Below, piece after piece: positions 25,846 through 37,390 of a stretch of DNA of 64,000 bases. Origin of the DNA: Zerene cesonia (Eukaryota > Arthropoda > Insecta > Lepidoptera > Pieridae); assembly GCF_012273895.1 (NCBI RefSeq), contig NC_052111.1:806001-870000 (forward strand). Direction: 5' to 3'. The position numbers and the translations under genes were made by a program. The notes under the pieces were generated by a model, which worked only from the letters and a program-made list of their open reading frames with translations, made no database searches and was not told where the DNA came from. Position 1 is the stretch's first letter. Each line of letters opens with the position of its first letter.

Positions 25846-26190
25846 ATGGCTGAATATATTATCTGCAATTATCCTCTAATGATAAAGGATGTTATTACTA
25901 TAAAACTGGATAAAGTCGTTGAGCTATTGATTCATTACTATTGGAAGGAAAACCTAGTGTTAAATATACGAAATTACACTTTTTACTTGATATTTCCACA
26001 AAAGGAAATAATAAGGTTGGTTACAACATCCTCTCCTAAGTGTCGTTATCAAGAACTTTTAGAAGAAGTTATATTTGGTTTACATTCTTTGAAATATTTT
26101 ACTACTAATGTTACCTACGTATTTAATGCAAATAATGGGAAAGCTAAAATTATGAAGTCTATTATATACTTGGTAAATACCTATACATAG
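25846..26190 (+). CDS. Hypothetical open frame, 114 codons, function unknown
   Basis: ATG to TAG in the intergenic region. Composition is ordinary for a protein (RYQELLEEVIFGLHSLKYF near the middle), which is somewhat unusual for AT-rich intergenic DNA. No domain recognised, no paralogue in the window, no promoter or polyadenylation signal evident. It could be an exon, a decayed transposon frame or chance. Confidence 0.2.
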   Translation: MAEYIICNYPLMIKDVITIKLDKVVELLIHYYWKENLVLNIRNYTFYLIFPQKEIIRLVTTSSPKCRYQELLEEVIFGLHSLKYFTTNVTYVFNANNGKAKIMKSIIYLVNTYT

Positions 26191-27415
26191 AAGGTATAAT
26201 TTGATTTTCGACCCGACATACCTATCGCATATAAATTATCTCGAAAGATCAGGATCTGAAATAGTTCTTAATAATTATTATTATAACTCAAAAATATTTA
26301 ATACTTCTTTAATATTGAATAAACAAAAAAAAAATTAAAATTAAACTGGTTCTGTATCCTTGATTTAAGTGCATATATAAAAACGAAAACACAACAGCAA
26401 ATAAAACAAATTGCACGCATTGTATTTAATTTATAAAAAGGTTGTTTTATAGAGAATCGTCGAGCAATCCACAATATCAATCTACATTACTTGGATTTTT
26501 CGTGTAATACAATAGTTTTAGAATTATACGCACTCAGGGAAATATAAAATTACTTCAAGAAACGCCTTTACAAACTCAATTTTTAAAATAAATCATTAGT
26601 ACTATCAATACCAAGCAATTGTTATTGCGTTATTGTGTATTTAAATAATGCAATTTCTGAAACCTTTTATACAATTATGTTATTTTTGAATTATATGAAG
26701 CATGTCTCTTTAGCCTTAATTACATCTGCGGGTTACTTTAAAATCCTCTCTACCTTTATGAAGAAGTTTATTGCCACTAATGTTCTTGATGTCTTTGCAA
26801 AATGAATTTGTTGTAAAAAGTAAAAAGTACTTTGCTTGTTTGTTCTGTAGTATTATTTGGTTGGATAGCTTCCAAAGCGACACAATAATATCAGTAAGAA
26901 ATACAGCTTAAAAAAATTCAATCCCATGTCTCCTTTTACGACAATATAGGATACAAATGCTTGTTATAATCATTAATTTAACTAAAGTAGACTAACCTAA
27001 CTCAACAAAAATAAAACTTTGTTTAACAGAACTAGAGCAAATCAGTTTTATGTTATCTGTGACCAAATTTACATGGGCCACACGGAAGACACCAGCTTTC
27101 AATTAATAACAGTCGTCTGAGACGGTTCTCCCGGTTGCAAGTTCCAAAATAAAAACATAAAAGACAAAGAATTCACATATCGAATTGAAAACCTCCTCGT
27201 TTTTTAAGTCCGTTGATTAGGTATCGTGGTTTACGTTTATTAAGGAACTGTTAATTGTCTTAAACGAAAACGAATTGTCAACCACTCTCCACAACATGTG
27301 CGAAATCTATAAGGTTAATATCTATATAAATCTTTGAGGTTTGCTGGGCAAATTTTAATGAAAGTATTTAAAAATCATATTCGTCTCGAATCATATTCGT
27401 AACTTCATATTACAT

Positions 27416-27592
27416 ACTAGCGGTCCGCCCCAGCTTGGCCTTTAGTACATATATAGCATATAACCTTCCTCAATAAATGGGCTGTCTAACAATGAAAGAA
27501 TTTTTCAAATCGGACCTTCCAGTTCCTGAGATTAGTGCGTTCCAACAAACAAACAAACAAACTCTTCAGCTTTATAATATTCGTATAGATTA
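27416..27592 (+). repeat. Dispersed repeat, class unknown
   Basis: Starts ACTAGCGGTCCGCCCCAGCT and ends CTTTATAATATTCGTATAGA with (CAAA)n near the end. A degenerate relative lies at 16706-16835. A common insect short-repeat pattern. Confidence 0.5.
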
Positions 27593-28630
27593 GAATTTAA
27601 TTAGGAACCTGATAGTACAGCTAACCTTAGAACTTTATTGCGAATGATCATTATCACTACAGGTCCAAGAACTTGCCAGTCGTAAAAGCGATGACCTTAC
27701 ACATGCACTAAAAGAGGGTAAGGACGCGAGATAGTTTAGTTTACTCCGACATTAAGGTTCTTAGGACGACCACGTGTTTATTTTACGAGGAACATAGTTT
27801 GCATTAGGTTATATTACTATGGATTCTGATTATTAAATGCCGCTTCACGTCTTGGTTCTATTGGTTCTATCTTGGACCTTCAAAAGCTAGGGTTAAATAG
27901 CGGTTAAGTGGCTCTGCTTTATTAAATCTGAGGTATTTGTAATGTTTACAAAGCACTCATTATGCATATAGCGCGTTGTTTTTAATTACATTTATACGTA
28001 ATTGGAAATGCGGTAATATCATTTTCATTGCTGTGATCTTTCACTGTGAAATTCCTGATATTATACTGCATTATTCGAAACATTCATAAATAGAAATAAG
28101 TTTATAAATAAGACCATACTACAATGATTATGTATTTAATTTAGCATTCTGTTATATTCTGTGTAGTCATGACGTTTAATGATTTAAATTGCTTAAAATA
28201 CATCACAAATAGAAGGCGCCAGCCTACATAGTTAGCGGTAAATATTATATTTACAATTAATAATGACAGACCGTAATTCTTACAACTATAAGACGAATTA
28301 TTTATAAATCGTCTATAGATTTTCCTTAGTACGAAGTAAGAAGTAATTAAAAAGTAAATTAATAATAATTATGAACAAAATACTTACAGACATTGTAAAA
28401 GGGTAATTAATCTTGGAAATCCAATCAGACTCTAACAAGATCGGGAAAAATTTAAGTAAGAAGTATTGAGAATCAAAGTTTCAAAATACATATATTAATG
28501 TAACAATATACGTAGAGTACATAGTTGAAAAGTCTGTTTGTTTGAGCACGCTAATCTCGTGAAGTAGAGAACCGATTTCAAAAATCCTTTAAATTTTAAA
28601 TAGTGCATTTACAGAAGTAAGTATAGCATA

Positions 28631-28804
28631 TATATAAAATTCTCGTGTCACAGTTTTCGTTGCCATACTCCTCCGAAACGACTTGACCGATTTTGATGAA
28701 ATTTTTTGTGCTTATCCGGTATCTATGAGAATCGGCCAACATCTATTTTTCATACCCCTAAATGATAAGAGTAAGGCAGAACAGCGTTTGCCGGGTGCAG
28801 CTAG
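28631..28804 (+). mobile_element. Helitron-like non-autonomous element
   Basis: Contains CGAAACGACTTGACCGATTT and ends GCCGGGTGCAGCTAG|T. A diverged relative is in inverse orientation at 53220-53365. Confidence 0.5.
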
Positions 28805-29148
28805 TAGCATATATAATCATGTACGACGTGGGTGAAACCGCGGGCATAGCTAATAATTCATATAATTGTCAAAGCATTATATGAAAAGTGAATATGAAGT
28901 TAAAACATCGTAAAATATAGAAACAATTGTTGCTACTTGCGAAGTCAATTCGGTGATAATATCTCGAAGTCGAGTTTATATGTTTTTACAAATAATAACA
29001 TGTTAAATATTTTTAAAGCAAATACTTTAAGCTATTTTACTGCAAGGCGTTTAAGATATTACAACTAAGATAGCAGCTGTAATGCAATTTATTTATGTGT
29101 ATGTGTTTGGAACAGTGATACTCGAGTATATTGTACTAATCACGCTAT

Positions 29149-29348
29149 CACTAATATTATAAATGTGGAAGTTTATTTGGATGTTTGTCCGTCAATCACG
29201 CTGTAACTGCTGAATAGATTTTGATGAAATTTGGTGTACAAACATGGTATGAGCTAACTTGGATGATACTTTTTTTTGCGATTAAATGCTCCTTTGGGAT
29301 AAAACAGGAATCTTGATATGCACTCGAAGCCGCGAAGAGCGTCTTGTA
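29149..29348 (+). mobile_element. Helitron-like non-autonomous element, subtype 2
   Basis: Starts CACTAATATTATAAATG and ends near GAGCGTCTTG. Matches 48708-48917, whose end is intact (CTAG). Confidence 0.55.
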
Positions 29349-29644
29349 TATACTAAGTTTAATTTGTTGTAGTGTTTGTTTGTTTTTCAGTTTTTGTGTT
29401 ATAGCCTAATCATAATCCCATATCATGCAGGAGAACTATTTAAAAAAAATGGCTGCTTTTAATTATCACAAATGTGCCGAATTTATTTAGTACGACACGG
29501 CAGGCACCAGTTATCAATTAAAAAAAAGAATTATCAAAATCCGTTTTCCCAGTAGATAGTTCCCAAATAGCAAACCATAATAATACAGGCAAATCGACAA
29601 CTTCTTTTTAAAAATTTATTATTCTAATATTTCTTCTAAATCCT

Positions 29645-29844
29645 ACTATATTAATAAGTCAGAGTAAAAGTTTGTAAGGATGTGTGTGCATTTATTGCTC
29701 TTTCACGCAAAGACTACTGAACTGATTTCAATGAAATTTGGTATGTAGACAGCTGGACAACTGGAATAACATATAGGCTACTTTTTATCCCGATTTTCCT
29801 ACGGGATACAGACTTACGCCTGTGAAACCGCGGGGCGCAGCTAG
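29645..29844 (+). mobile_element. Helitron-like (Lep1-type) element
   Basis: Same family as 469-664; ends GGGGCGCAGCTAG|T. Confidence 0.65.
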
Positions 29845-30131
29845 TAATTAATAATATCTGTTGTATTTGTTCCGTTTTTCATTAGAAAATTTCTTAATCT
29901 TAACACTACGTTTCCTTACGATCAACAGGTAGCATTATTATAATTGGAGTTAATTCTTGCTTGGTGTAGCGTGACAAGTCGGCGATAAGTAATTATGAAC
30001 AAACATGATATTATTTATCCAACTGTAATTGCTAGTAAACAACTGTCTTTCTTTTCGATAAATGTTACTTTTTAGCAAGTGGTTGAAGAGTCCAAAATTA
30101 TCACTTTTCTCAATTTGGTGTGAATATTTAT

Positions 30132-30305
30132 GACTAGTTTTGCCCCGCGGTTTCACCCGTGTAAGTCCGTATCCCGTAAGAATATCGGGATATAAAGTTG
30201 TCTATATTTTCCAGTTGTCCAGCTATCTACGTACCAAATTTCATTGCAATAACATACACACACACATCATTACAAACTTTCGCATTTATAATATTAGTAG
30301 GAGTA
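30132..30305 (-). mobile_element. Helitron-like (Lep1-type) element
   Basis: Inverse orientation relative to 29645-29844, about 290 bases away, so the two form an inverted pair. CTAG end at 30133, start motif near 30300. A short R2 left-end piece (30319-30345) follows. Confidence 0.65.
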
Positions 30306-31149
30306 GGATATACGTTTTTTTATGTCATAGCGGGCAACTGAACGTTAAAAAGAGCAAATAAATTGAGCAGAGGTGGACGGTTGACAAAATTTTTAATAGG
30401 GAATGCAAGGACGACCTCACTGTATATTTTATAGTTGACATCGTAACAAAGGCTTGAACATTTTATATTAAAATATAATAATGTTACGGTTAGGCAATAT
30501 CGTAAATTATAAATTCTTTTATTACTTCTAATTTAAAATCGACGACTTTTATGATTCAGCTTACAAATTGCCGGAGTGTTTTTTTTACATGAGTGTGAAG
30601 ATTTTATACGATAATGATTTTGAAATTGGCTTTTTACATCATTAGGTTTATTATTTTGGTATATAACGTATCTATAATGTAAAAACGGTTGTTTTATTTC
30701 ATCATAAAATAAAACTGTTGTTTCTATTAATCATAAGTATTTTTTTTACTTCAATATTTACTTTTCATAATATATTATACATCAAGGTCTCAAAACATCA
30801 CTGCTTCTTAGTAATTTTTTATACTTTCATTTATCCTGATGATCTGTACTTTTCTAATTAAAAACACGATACATTTCCATTGCGGACATAATGTCTAGAA
30901 ATGAGAAAAGACTATGCTAATAACTATTTGATAGAGGTATAATCGAGGGCTCGTAATCTCCTTTAGCAACCCATATTTTTTTAGAAGAAAATACTATTAA
31001 ATATGAATGAATTAATAATATTTTTTACATTATATCCACAAATATTTGTATTTTTATCTCTTATAATAATGAGTGATGATATTCAAATGTTTATCATATA
31101 GATCGATAAATATTTTAACATTCAAAAGGTTAAGAATTGATGCATAATG

Positions 31150-31261
31150 GGGCGTCCATAAATTACGTAAGATATATTTTTTGCCTGCAACCCCTTTGGT
31201 GAGATTTTGTGCGATTTTATGTAACCCCCTCACCATCTGATGTGTCACGTAATTAATGGGT
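31150..31261. mobile_element. MITE-like element with terminal inverted repeats
   Basis: Left end GGCGTCCATAAATTACGTAA; right end CACGTAATTAATGGG. The ends are imperfect inverted repeats of about 15 nt, with runs of C inside. No coding capacity. Confidence 0.5.
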
Positions 31262-32024
31262 GTTTCACTTAGTTTATCTCAAACAATAAATGCTGGTTGA
31301 AATACATTTTAAAGTGTTAATTCAATTAAATCTTTACTTAAATTACGTTGCATAAGGAGAGGAAGAATTATGTACATTATTTTTTAATTTCATCGGAAAT
31401 ATCAAATATGTAGGTACATAACTAGATTTAATTTTCTTGTACAATAAGCCTTAACAAAGTTGTAATGATAAGAATGCATAATAATTACACTTGTAATTAT
31501 TTTGTTTTGCTAAACGATGTAATCATAAATAGATAATAACGCGATGTTATACTAAAACTATCCCAGAAAATAATATTGTATTAATCGTTTTTTATTCTAT
31601 AATTAAATCTTCGTCATATAGTAAAAGATATTATAGACCGGACGTTTGATCTAGGTTCTATCTAAATTAATGAATCATTTGTTAAAAAAGTTGCTTATTA
31701 ATTTTTATCTTCTACATCAAAGACATTTAATCAATTTTTATAACCTGGTTTTTATCATTTATTATGTATTTGTATTGCTTATTATGCTATATTATGTAAT
31801 TATACAAATAGCTGATACGTAATTTTCTCAAACTAATGAAAGCGTTAAATGTTAATCAAAACCAAATCAATAGAAGAATTTTCCAGAAGTCTATATATAT
31901 TAAGGGAAATATAAAAGTAATGAAAAGGTATTTGAAAGATAATGATTAACACTTAAAACATTTTTTACATCTTCTTACAAATAAAGCAACACCACCAACA
32001 ACACTTTCTAAGCCCAGAATAAAC

Positions 32025-32450
32025 TTAAAAAAAAACTGGAATCAAAGGTGTTTCTGCAGCCAAGAAAACATACATGTCACTGGAATCTCCCAGTGATCTG
32101 ACGAATAAATCTATATGGATCTGGCAAAAAGAGTGGGTTTTCAGTAGAATAAGTCCCGATAATGGATGCCATCGAAATTGCAGGTTAGTGAGCCGGTGCA
32201 ATGTCTTGGTGAAACGGCATTTTAACATGCAATTTGCTCGGGTTATTTTCTATATACAGTCGGGACTTTAGAATCTTCTACTGCGGCAAACTTCTTATTA
32301 AATATACCGAAAACTACGTTCGTTTTTACACGCTACAACTTCGGTTGAATGTATCTTATCTATTCTATCGATTATACGATTCTAACTTAGATCAAATGCC
32401 TTGGCCCCGTGTGCAATTGCAGAAAACAGAGAGGCGGAGTTCATAAATAT
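32025..32450. other. Unassigned higher-complexity stretch
   Basis: Less AT-rich than its surroundings, with short open frames on both strands. None resembles a known protein and no splice-linked partner was found. Possibly an old repeat or a decayed exon. Confidence 0.2.
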
Positions 32451-34893
32451 TGCAAATGCCTCTTATCTATAGCTTTTTTTTAAACAAAGGTACTTACGAT
32501 TTGTAGGGGATAGATAAGCAATATAAAATATAGATTTTTATATCGGTGCACCAATAGCTGTTATAGGAACTTTAAAATTAAAAATTTATTTAAACTATGA
32601 AATATTTTTACCATTCTATTAATTTATATAGTACTTTACAATTGTAATCGTTGTTTGCTAACTTCCTAGGCTTTTTATCTTTCATACGCACGTTTTCATT
32701 TTAAGATAATCGTGATACACAACAATGCCTTACTTATCTCCATGCTCCAGAGTTGTGGTAAATCCCAAATGATTTTATAATGTTTATTTAGCTGTGTTTG
32801 TGTTTACTTAATGAAAATTTCCATTCCATCTCCAAGCATAAACATCAATATATTCGCGAATAATAATATTTGTCAATTCGCAGTTGCCAGATATTATTAA
32901 ACTACAAGACTTATTTCATGTTTGTAGAAACTTATTGACTTTTGAGTGTTTTTATGAAGGATGCTAACATTCTTTGCTATTTATTCTATGCTAGGTACTG
33001 CAGAATTAAAAAAATCAACCTTTGTTTTTGACTCCTGGAGATGAAGTATGTATGGTAATGTTATAACTTTGTAATATGACGATTCAAAAGTGCTTCTATA
33101 GGAAGTCTAGTTGAATAAATAAATGTGAGATTCAATTTATGTTATTAAGTTGGTTATTCATATAATATTTTATAAACTAGGTACTCTGTTAACGAAGTCG
33201 ATGCATCAATCAGAAATAAATCTCTACTCTTTGAAACCAGTCTCCTTTTTATTAGTTATATCAAAGTAACAGTCATATTAAAAAACTGTTACACACACTA
33301 TAGTTGTCATGTCTTTGTATTATTTGAGGATGAACTTTAATTGGTCTTAATACGAGCGTTATTTCAAGAGTATCCTTTGAATCTGAACGCTTTATTTTGA
33401 TTAAGGTAATAATTTGAACCCCTAATATCGTGCCAATTTCTATAGAGGCTGCATTGCAAACTGTAATGTGGATGGAGGATATAGGCTTCCGCTAACGTAT
33501 TGTATACATATTATACGCGATACGGTATTTTCATAACCTCGTGTAAATTGTGGTAACCCGGATGATGCTTGTATTTATTGTAATTCACTTAATATGTTTG
33601 TTTCTTTTTAATTTTTACGTAATTTTCTGATCACCTGAGCTCCAAGGTTTAGCCTGGTTTGGTTTTCTTAAAATATTTTACAATCTTAATAGTATCTACT
33701 ATGTATTGAAGTTTAAGAAAAATCCAATAAATTTCAACTAGCATAAAAATTTGTCCTGCTGAATTGGGTTGTAAATTGCATCTAATTTAGATAGCTTTGT
33801 AAATGCAGATCAATAACATTTAAAAAAGCGTTTGGGTACTTCCTCAAAAAATAAACCAAAATAACAATGAAATTAAAGAATGTGCTTATGATTCAAGATA
33901 GCTATCGCAAATAGCCAGCCGGCGAAGATTAAAATGGGACATTTAAATTATATTAAAAAATAATGTAACTGTGACCAAGGTTATGAGAATACACAATGTG
34001 TGTAACCATTCCATAATATTATTCAGCTAAAATATAAATTTAATTTTTAGTTTTATAGCATTGAAATGCTTTGTAAATGACAAATTTTGAAATAATAGAA
34101 AAAATTATTTCTTTTTCAAGGCGGAATTCACCCTCGTTTTTTACGGAACCTTAGCAACGCCTAGCCTCTAGCTAGCTTAAATATAATTAGACGGTAACTA
34201 AAGTAACCTAACATCATCTATCTGAACGAATATTTTGTCGAAAGGGCCAAATTATAAAGTCTATTGAGATAAGCTTAAGGGGAACGCACAAAAAGAAATA
34301 AAACATTATATTCATTGATGTATATTAGGATTACGCCAACCATTATAGTTACATAAGCTGTTTTCCATATTACAATTAATACGCAAATTAATTTTATTCA
34401 TTTATATTGATAACAAGGGAAAATCTTGTACCTTTTGTAATGAAACAAGACTAGAATGAGTTTGATTTGGCAATTAAATTAGAATAAAATCGATAACTTC
34501 TCGATGTTTTGTAAAACATCCAACAAATTATCTTATTTTAACTTGTTTAACAGCTGTTTAAACCCTATTTAACATAAAAGTATCATCTTATCTTCATGTT
34601 CTACATTCCCGAAAAATCATAAAAATTGAATATCGTTGAATATTATTAAACACGATTTTGAGCTTTATTCCGAATGATTAAGCCTTTATATCCAATTTTA
34701 TACAAAGAAGATTAGATGTGATTTTTGAATTCCACAGAAAAATATATAACCCTATGGCATATAATGTTATTTTACTTTTTGCAAATTTCTATCTCATTTA
34801 TATTTACTTTATAGTTTCCTGTTGTAAAATCCAGTTAGTCATATTTTGTTATTAATAAAAAATTCAAATAATATAATTGTAATTTCATAAACC

Positions 34894-34899
34894 TTTATT
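34894..34899 (-). terminator. Polyadenylation signal AATAAA, gene B
   Basis: AATAAA on the minus strand begins 5 nt after the TAG stop of gene B. If used, the 3' untranslated region is only a few tens of bases long. Cleavage further downstream is equally possible. Confidence 0.4.
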
Positions 34900-34904
34900 T
34901 AAAA

Positions 34905-35071
34905 CTATTGAGAACGAGACAGTTTTTCAGGTATATATCTTTTCGGCTGCCTTTTGTGAGCATTTTTCTTATACAGTAATTCGATTGTCCAAAACATTAG
35001 GACGCTTGCGAAACAAGATGTTAATATGTAAAACACCGTCGCATAACTGTCCGTCAGCTCACGGATGGCAC
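34905..35071 (-). CDS. Gene B exon 10 (TM12, C-terminus, stop)
   Basis: 167 nt, entered in phase 1, ending in TAG. It encodes a last hydrophobic helix (SYATVFYILTSCFASV) and a basic tail rich in Lys, Arg and Ser. It starts after an AG preceded by a T-rich tract. Confidence 0.9.
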
Positions 35072-37317
35072 CTGAAAATCAAAAATATTATGAACGTGTG
35101 CTTTTTTAGCTTTTTAGTTAACAAGATAACGTAGAATAGCTTATGTTTCAAATACCCAAAAGTAAACGATCAATCATTTATAAATCTTTAAAGAATAGAG
35201 ATTATCAAATTTATACTAATAAACATACGCTGATACTGTAGTCGCAATTTGCACATAAAATTAATTAATTGTCTCTTATCTAGGATAAGCATCAATCCTC
35301 ATCATTGTNNNNNNNNNNNNNNNNNNNNNNNNNNNNNNNNNNNNNNNNNNNNNNNNNNNNNNNNNNNNNNNNNNNNNNNNNNNNNNNNNNNNNNNNNNNN
35401 NNNNNNNNNNNNNNNNNNNNNNNNNNNNNNNNNNNNNNNNNNNNNNNNNNNNNNNNNNNNNNNNNNNNNNNNNNNNNNNNNNNNNNNNNNNNNNNNNNNN
35501 NNNNNNNNNNNNNNNNNNNNNNNNNNNNNNNNNNNNNNNNNNNNNNNNNNNNNNNNNNNNNNNNNNNNNNNNNNNNNNNNNNNNNNNNNNNNNNNNNNNN
35601 NNNNNNNNNNNNNNNNNNNNNNNNNNNNNNNNNNNNNNNNNNNNNNNNNNNNNNNNNNNNNNNNNNNNNNNNNNNNNNNNNNNNNNNNNNNNNNNNNNNN
35701 NNNNNNNNNNNNNNNNNNNNNNNNNNNNNNNNNNNNNNNNNNNNNNNNNNNNNNNNNNNNNNNNNNNNNNNNNNNNNNNNNNNNNNNNNNNNNNNNNNNN
35801 NNNNNNNNNNNNNNNNNNNNNNNNNNNNNNNNNNNNNNNNNNNNNNNNNNNNNNNNNNNNNNNNNNNNNNNNNNNNNNNNNNNNNNNNNNNNNNNNNNNN
35901 NNNNNNNNNNNNNNNNNNNNNNNNNNNNNNNNNNNNNNNNNNNNNNNNNNNNNNNNNNNNNNNNNNNNNNNNNNNNNNNNNNNNNNNNNNNNNNNNNNNN
36001 NNNNNNNNNNNNNNNNNNNNNNNNNNNNNNNNNNNNNNNNNNNNNNNNNNNNNNNNNNNNNNNNNNNNNNNNNNNNNNNNNNNNNNNNNNNNNNNNNNNN
36101 NNNNNNNNNNNNNNNNNNNNNNNNNNNNNNNNNNNNNNNNNNNNNNNNNNNNNNNNNNNNNNNNNNNNNNNNNNNNNNNNNNNNNNNNNNNNNNNNNNNN
36201 NNNNNNNNNNNNNNNNNNNNNNNNNNNNNNNNNNNNNNNNNNNNNNNNNNNNNNNNNNNNNNNNNNNNNNNNNNNNNNNNNNNNNNNNNNNNNNNNNNNN
36301 NNNNNNNNTATATTTTACGATCGGTCTCAAATCTGCATTCCCAATATATTAACATTCTTCGGTTGATTTCTTACAACCTTTTCTTAGAAAATGAATTCCT
36401 AGATAAATCTATGGTTGCGACCTTTGGATTATTATTAACATCCGTCTTCATCTACAATATGTTTTTACACAGGTCATATTGTTTTGAAAGATGTCCACGT
36501 ATCGCGATAATAACTAATTTTAGAGTGTTGCTTTCAAATTGCATTTCACATTCGTGAAACACATATTCCAGGATAATACATGCAGATACGATTCGTTGAA
36601 TGGATGTCCATATATGTGACGATCCAAGTGTAGATAATTTTTAACACAATGATAAAACAATAACAATAAAAGACTATTATAATGACTTACTTGAAATATA
36701 TCAAATTAATTAGTACTAACTTCTCATAAACACAATTAAATTGTGTCATAACTTTAATGTGTATTATAAAACAGATAATAAATTAAATATTGTATAAACA
36801 AGGAAACAGTTATATGACAAATGTGAAACAATAGATTCTAAAGCGTCAAATTTATGAGCCTAGTACTCTAACTTACTCATAGTTGGTCCGAGAATAACAT
36901 TTATTATGCCGAAAGACAGCATAGATATTCCCATCGCGTTGGTGAAGTGTTGAGGAGGAACTGCATCCGCTACTACCAATGGATACAGTACCATTATACT
37001 GCATCTAGATATCCCCATAATTGCTATGAAAGTCAACATTATTGTCCTGTTGTCTGACCAGAGCATACCTGAAAGTATCAGGCTTTCGAATGAAGACACA
37101 TGTACTTTGGATTTTTTCTTTTAATGTCATAATTGGAAATGGAGATGTTTGGTCGCCTGGAAAATTTGGAGTGGTATGTCAAATTGGAGACCTTACGCCT
37201 CTTCAAATGGATTGCCGACTTTTAAGTGGCAAGGGATTAAGAAAGGATTAACGAGAGGAATAGAGGAAAGAACTGGGAAGATATGGGCCTCCGGCTCCCC
37301 CACTCACCGAACGAAAC

Positions 37318-37390
<73 letters not shown>

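Larger units (their letters stand above)
22292..34904. other. Intergenic region between gene A start and gene B end
   Basis: 12.6 kb holding SINE, R2 and Helitron-like pieces, a TG microsatellite, a GC-richer island, a MITE-like element and one unassigned open frame (25846-26190). No further transporter exon was found. Stretches 26.3-27.4 kb and 32.5-34.9 kb show nothing recognisable. Confidence 0.7.
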
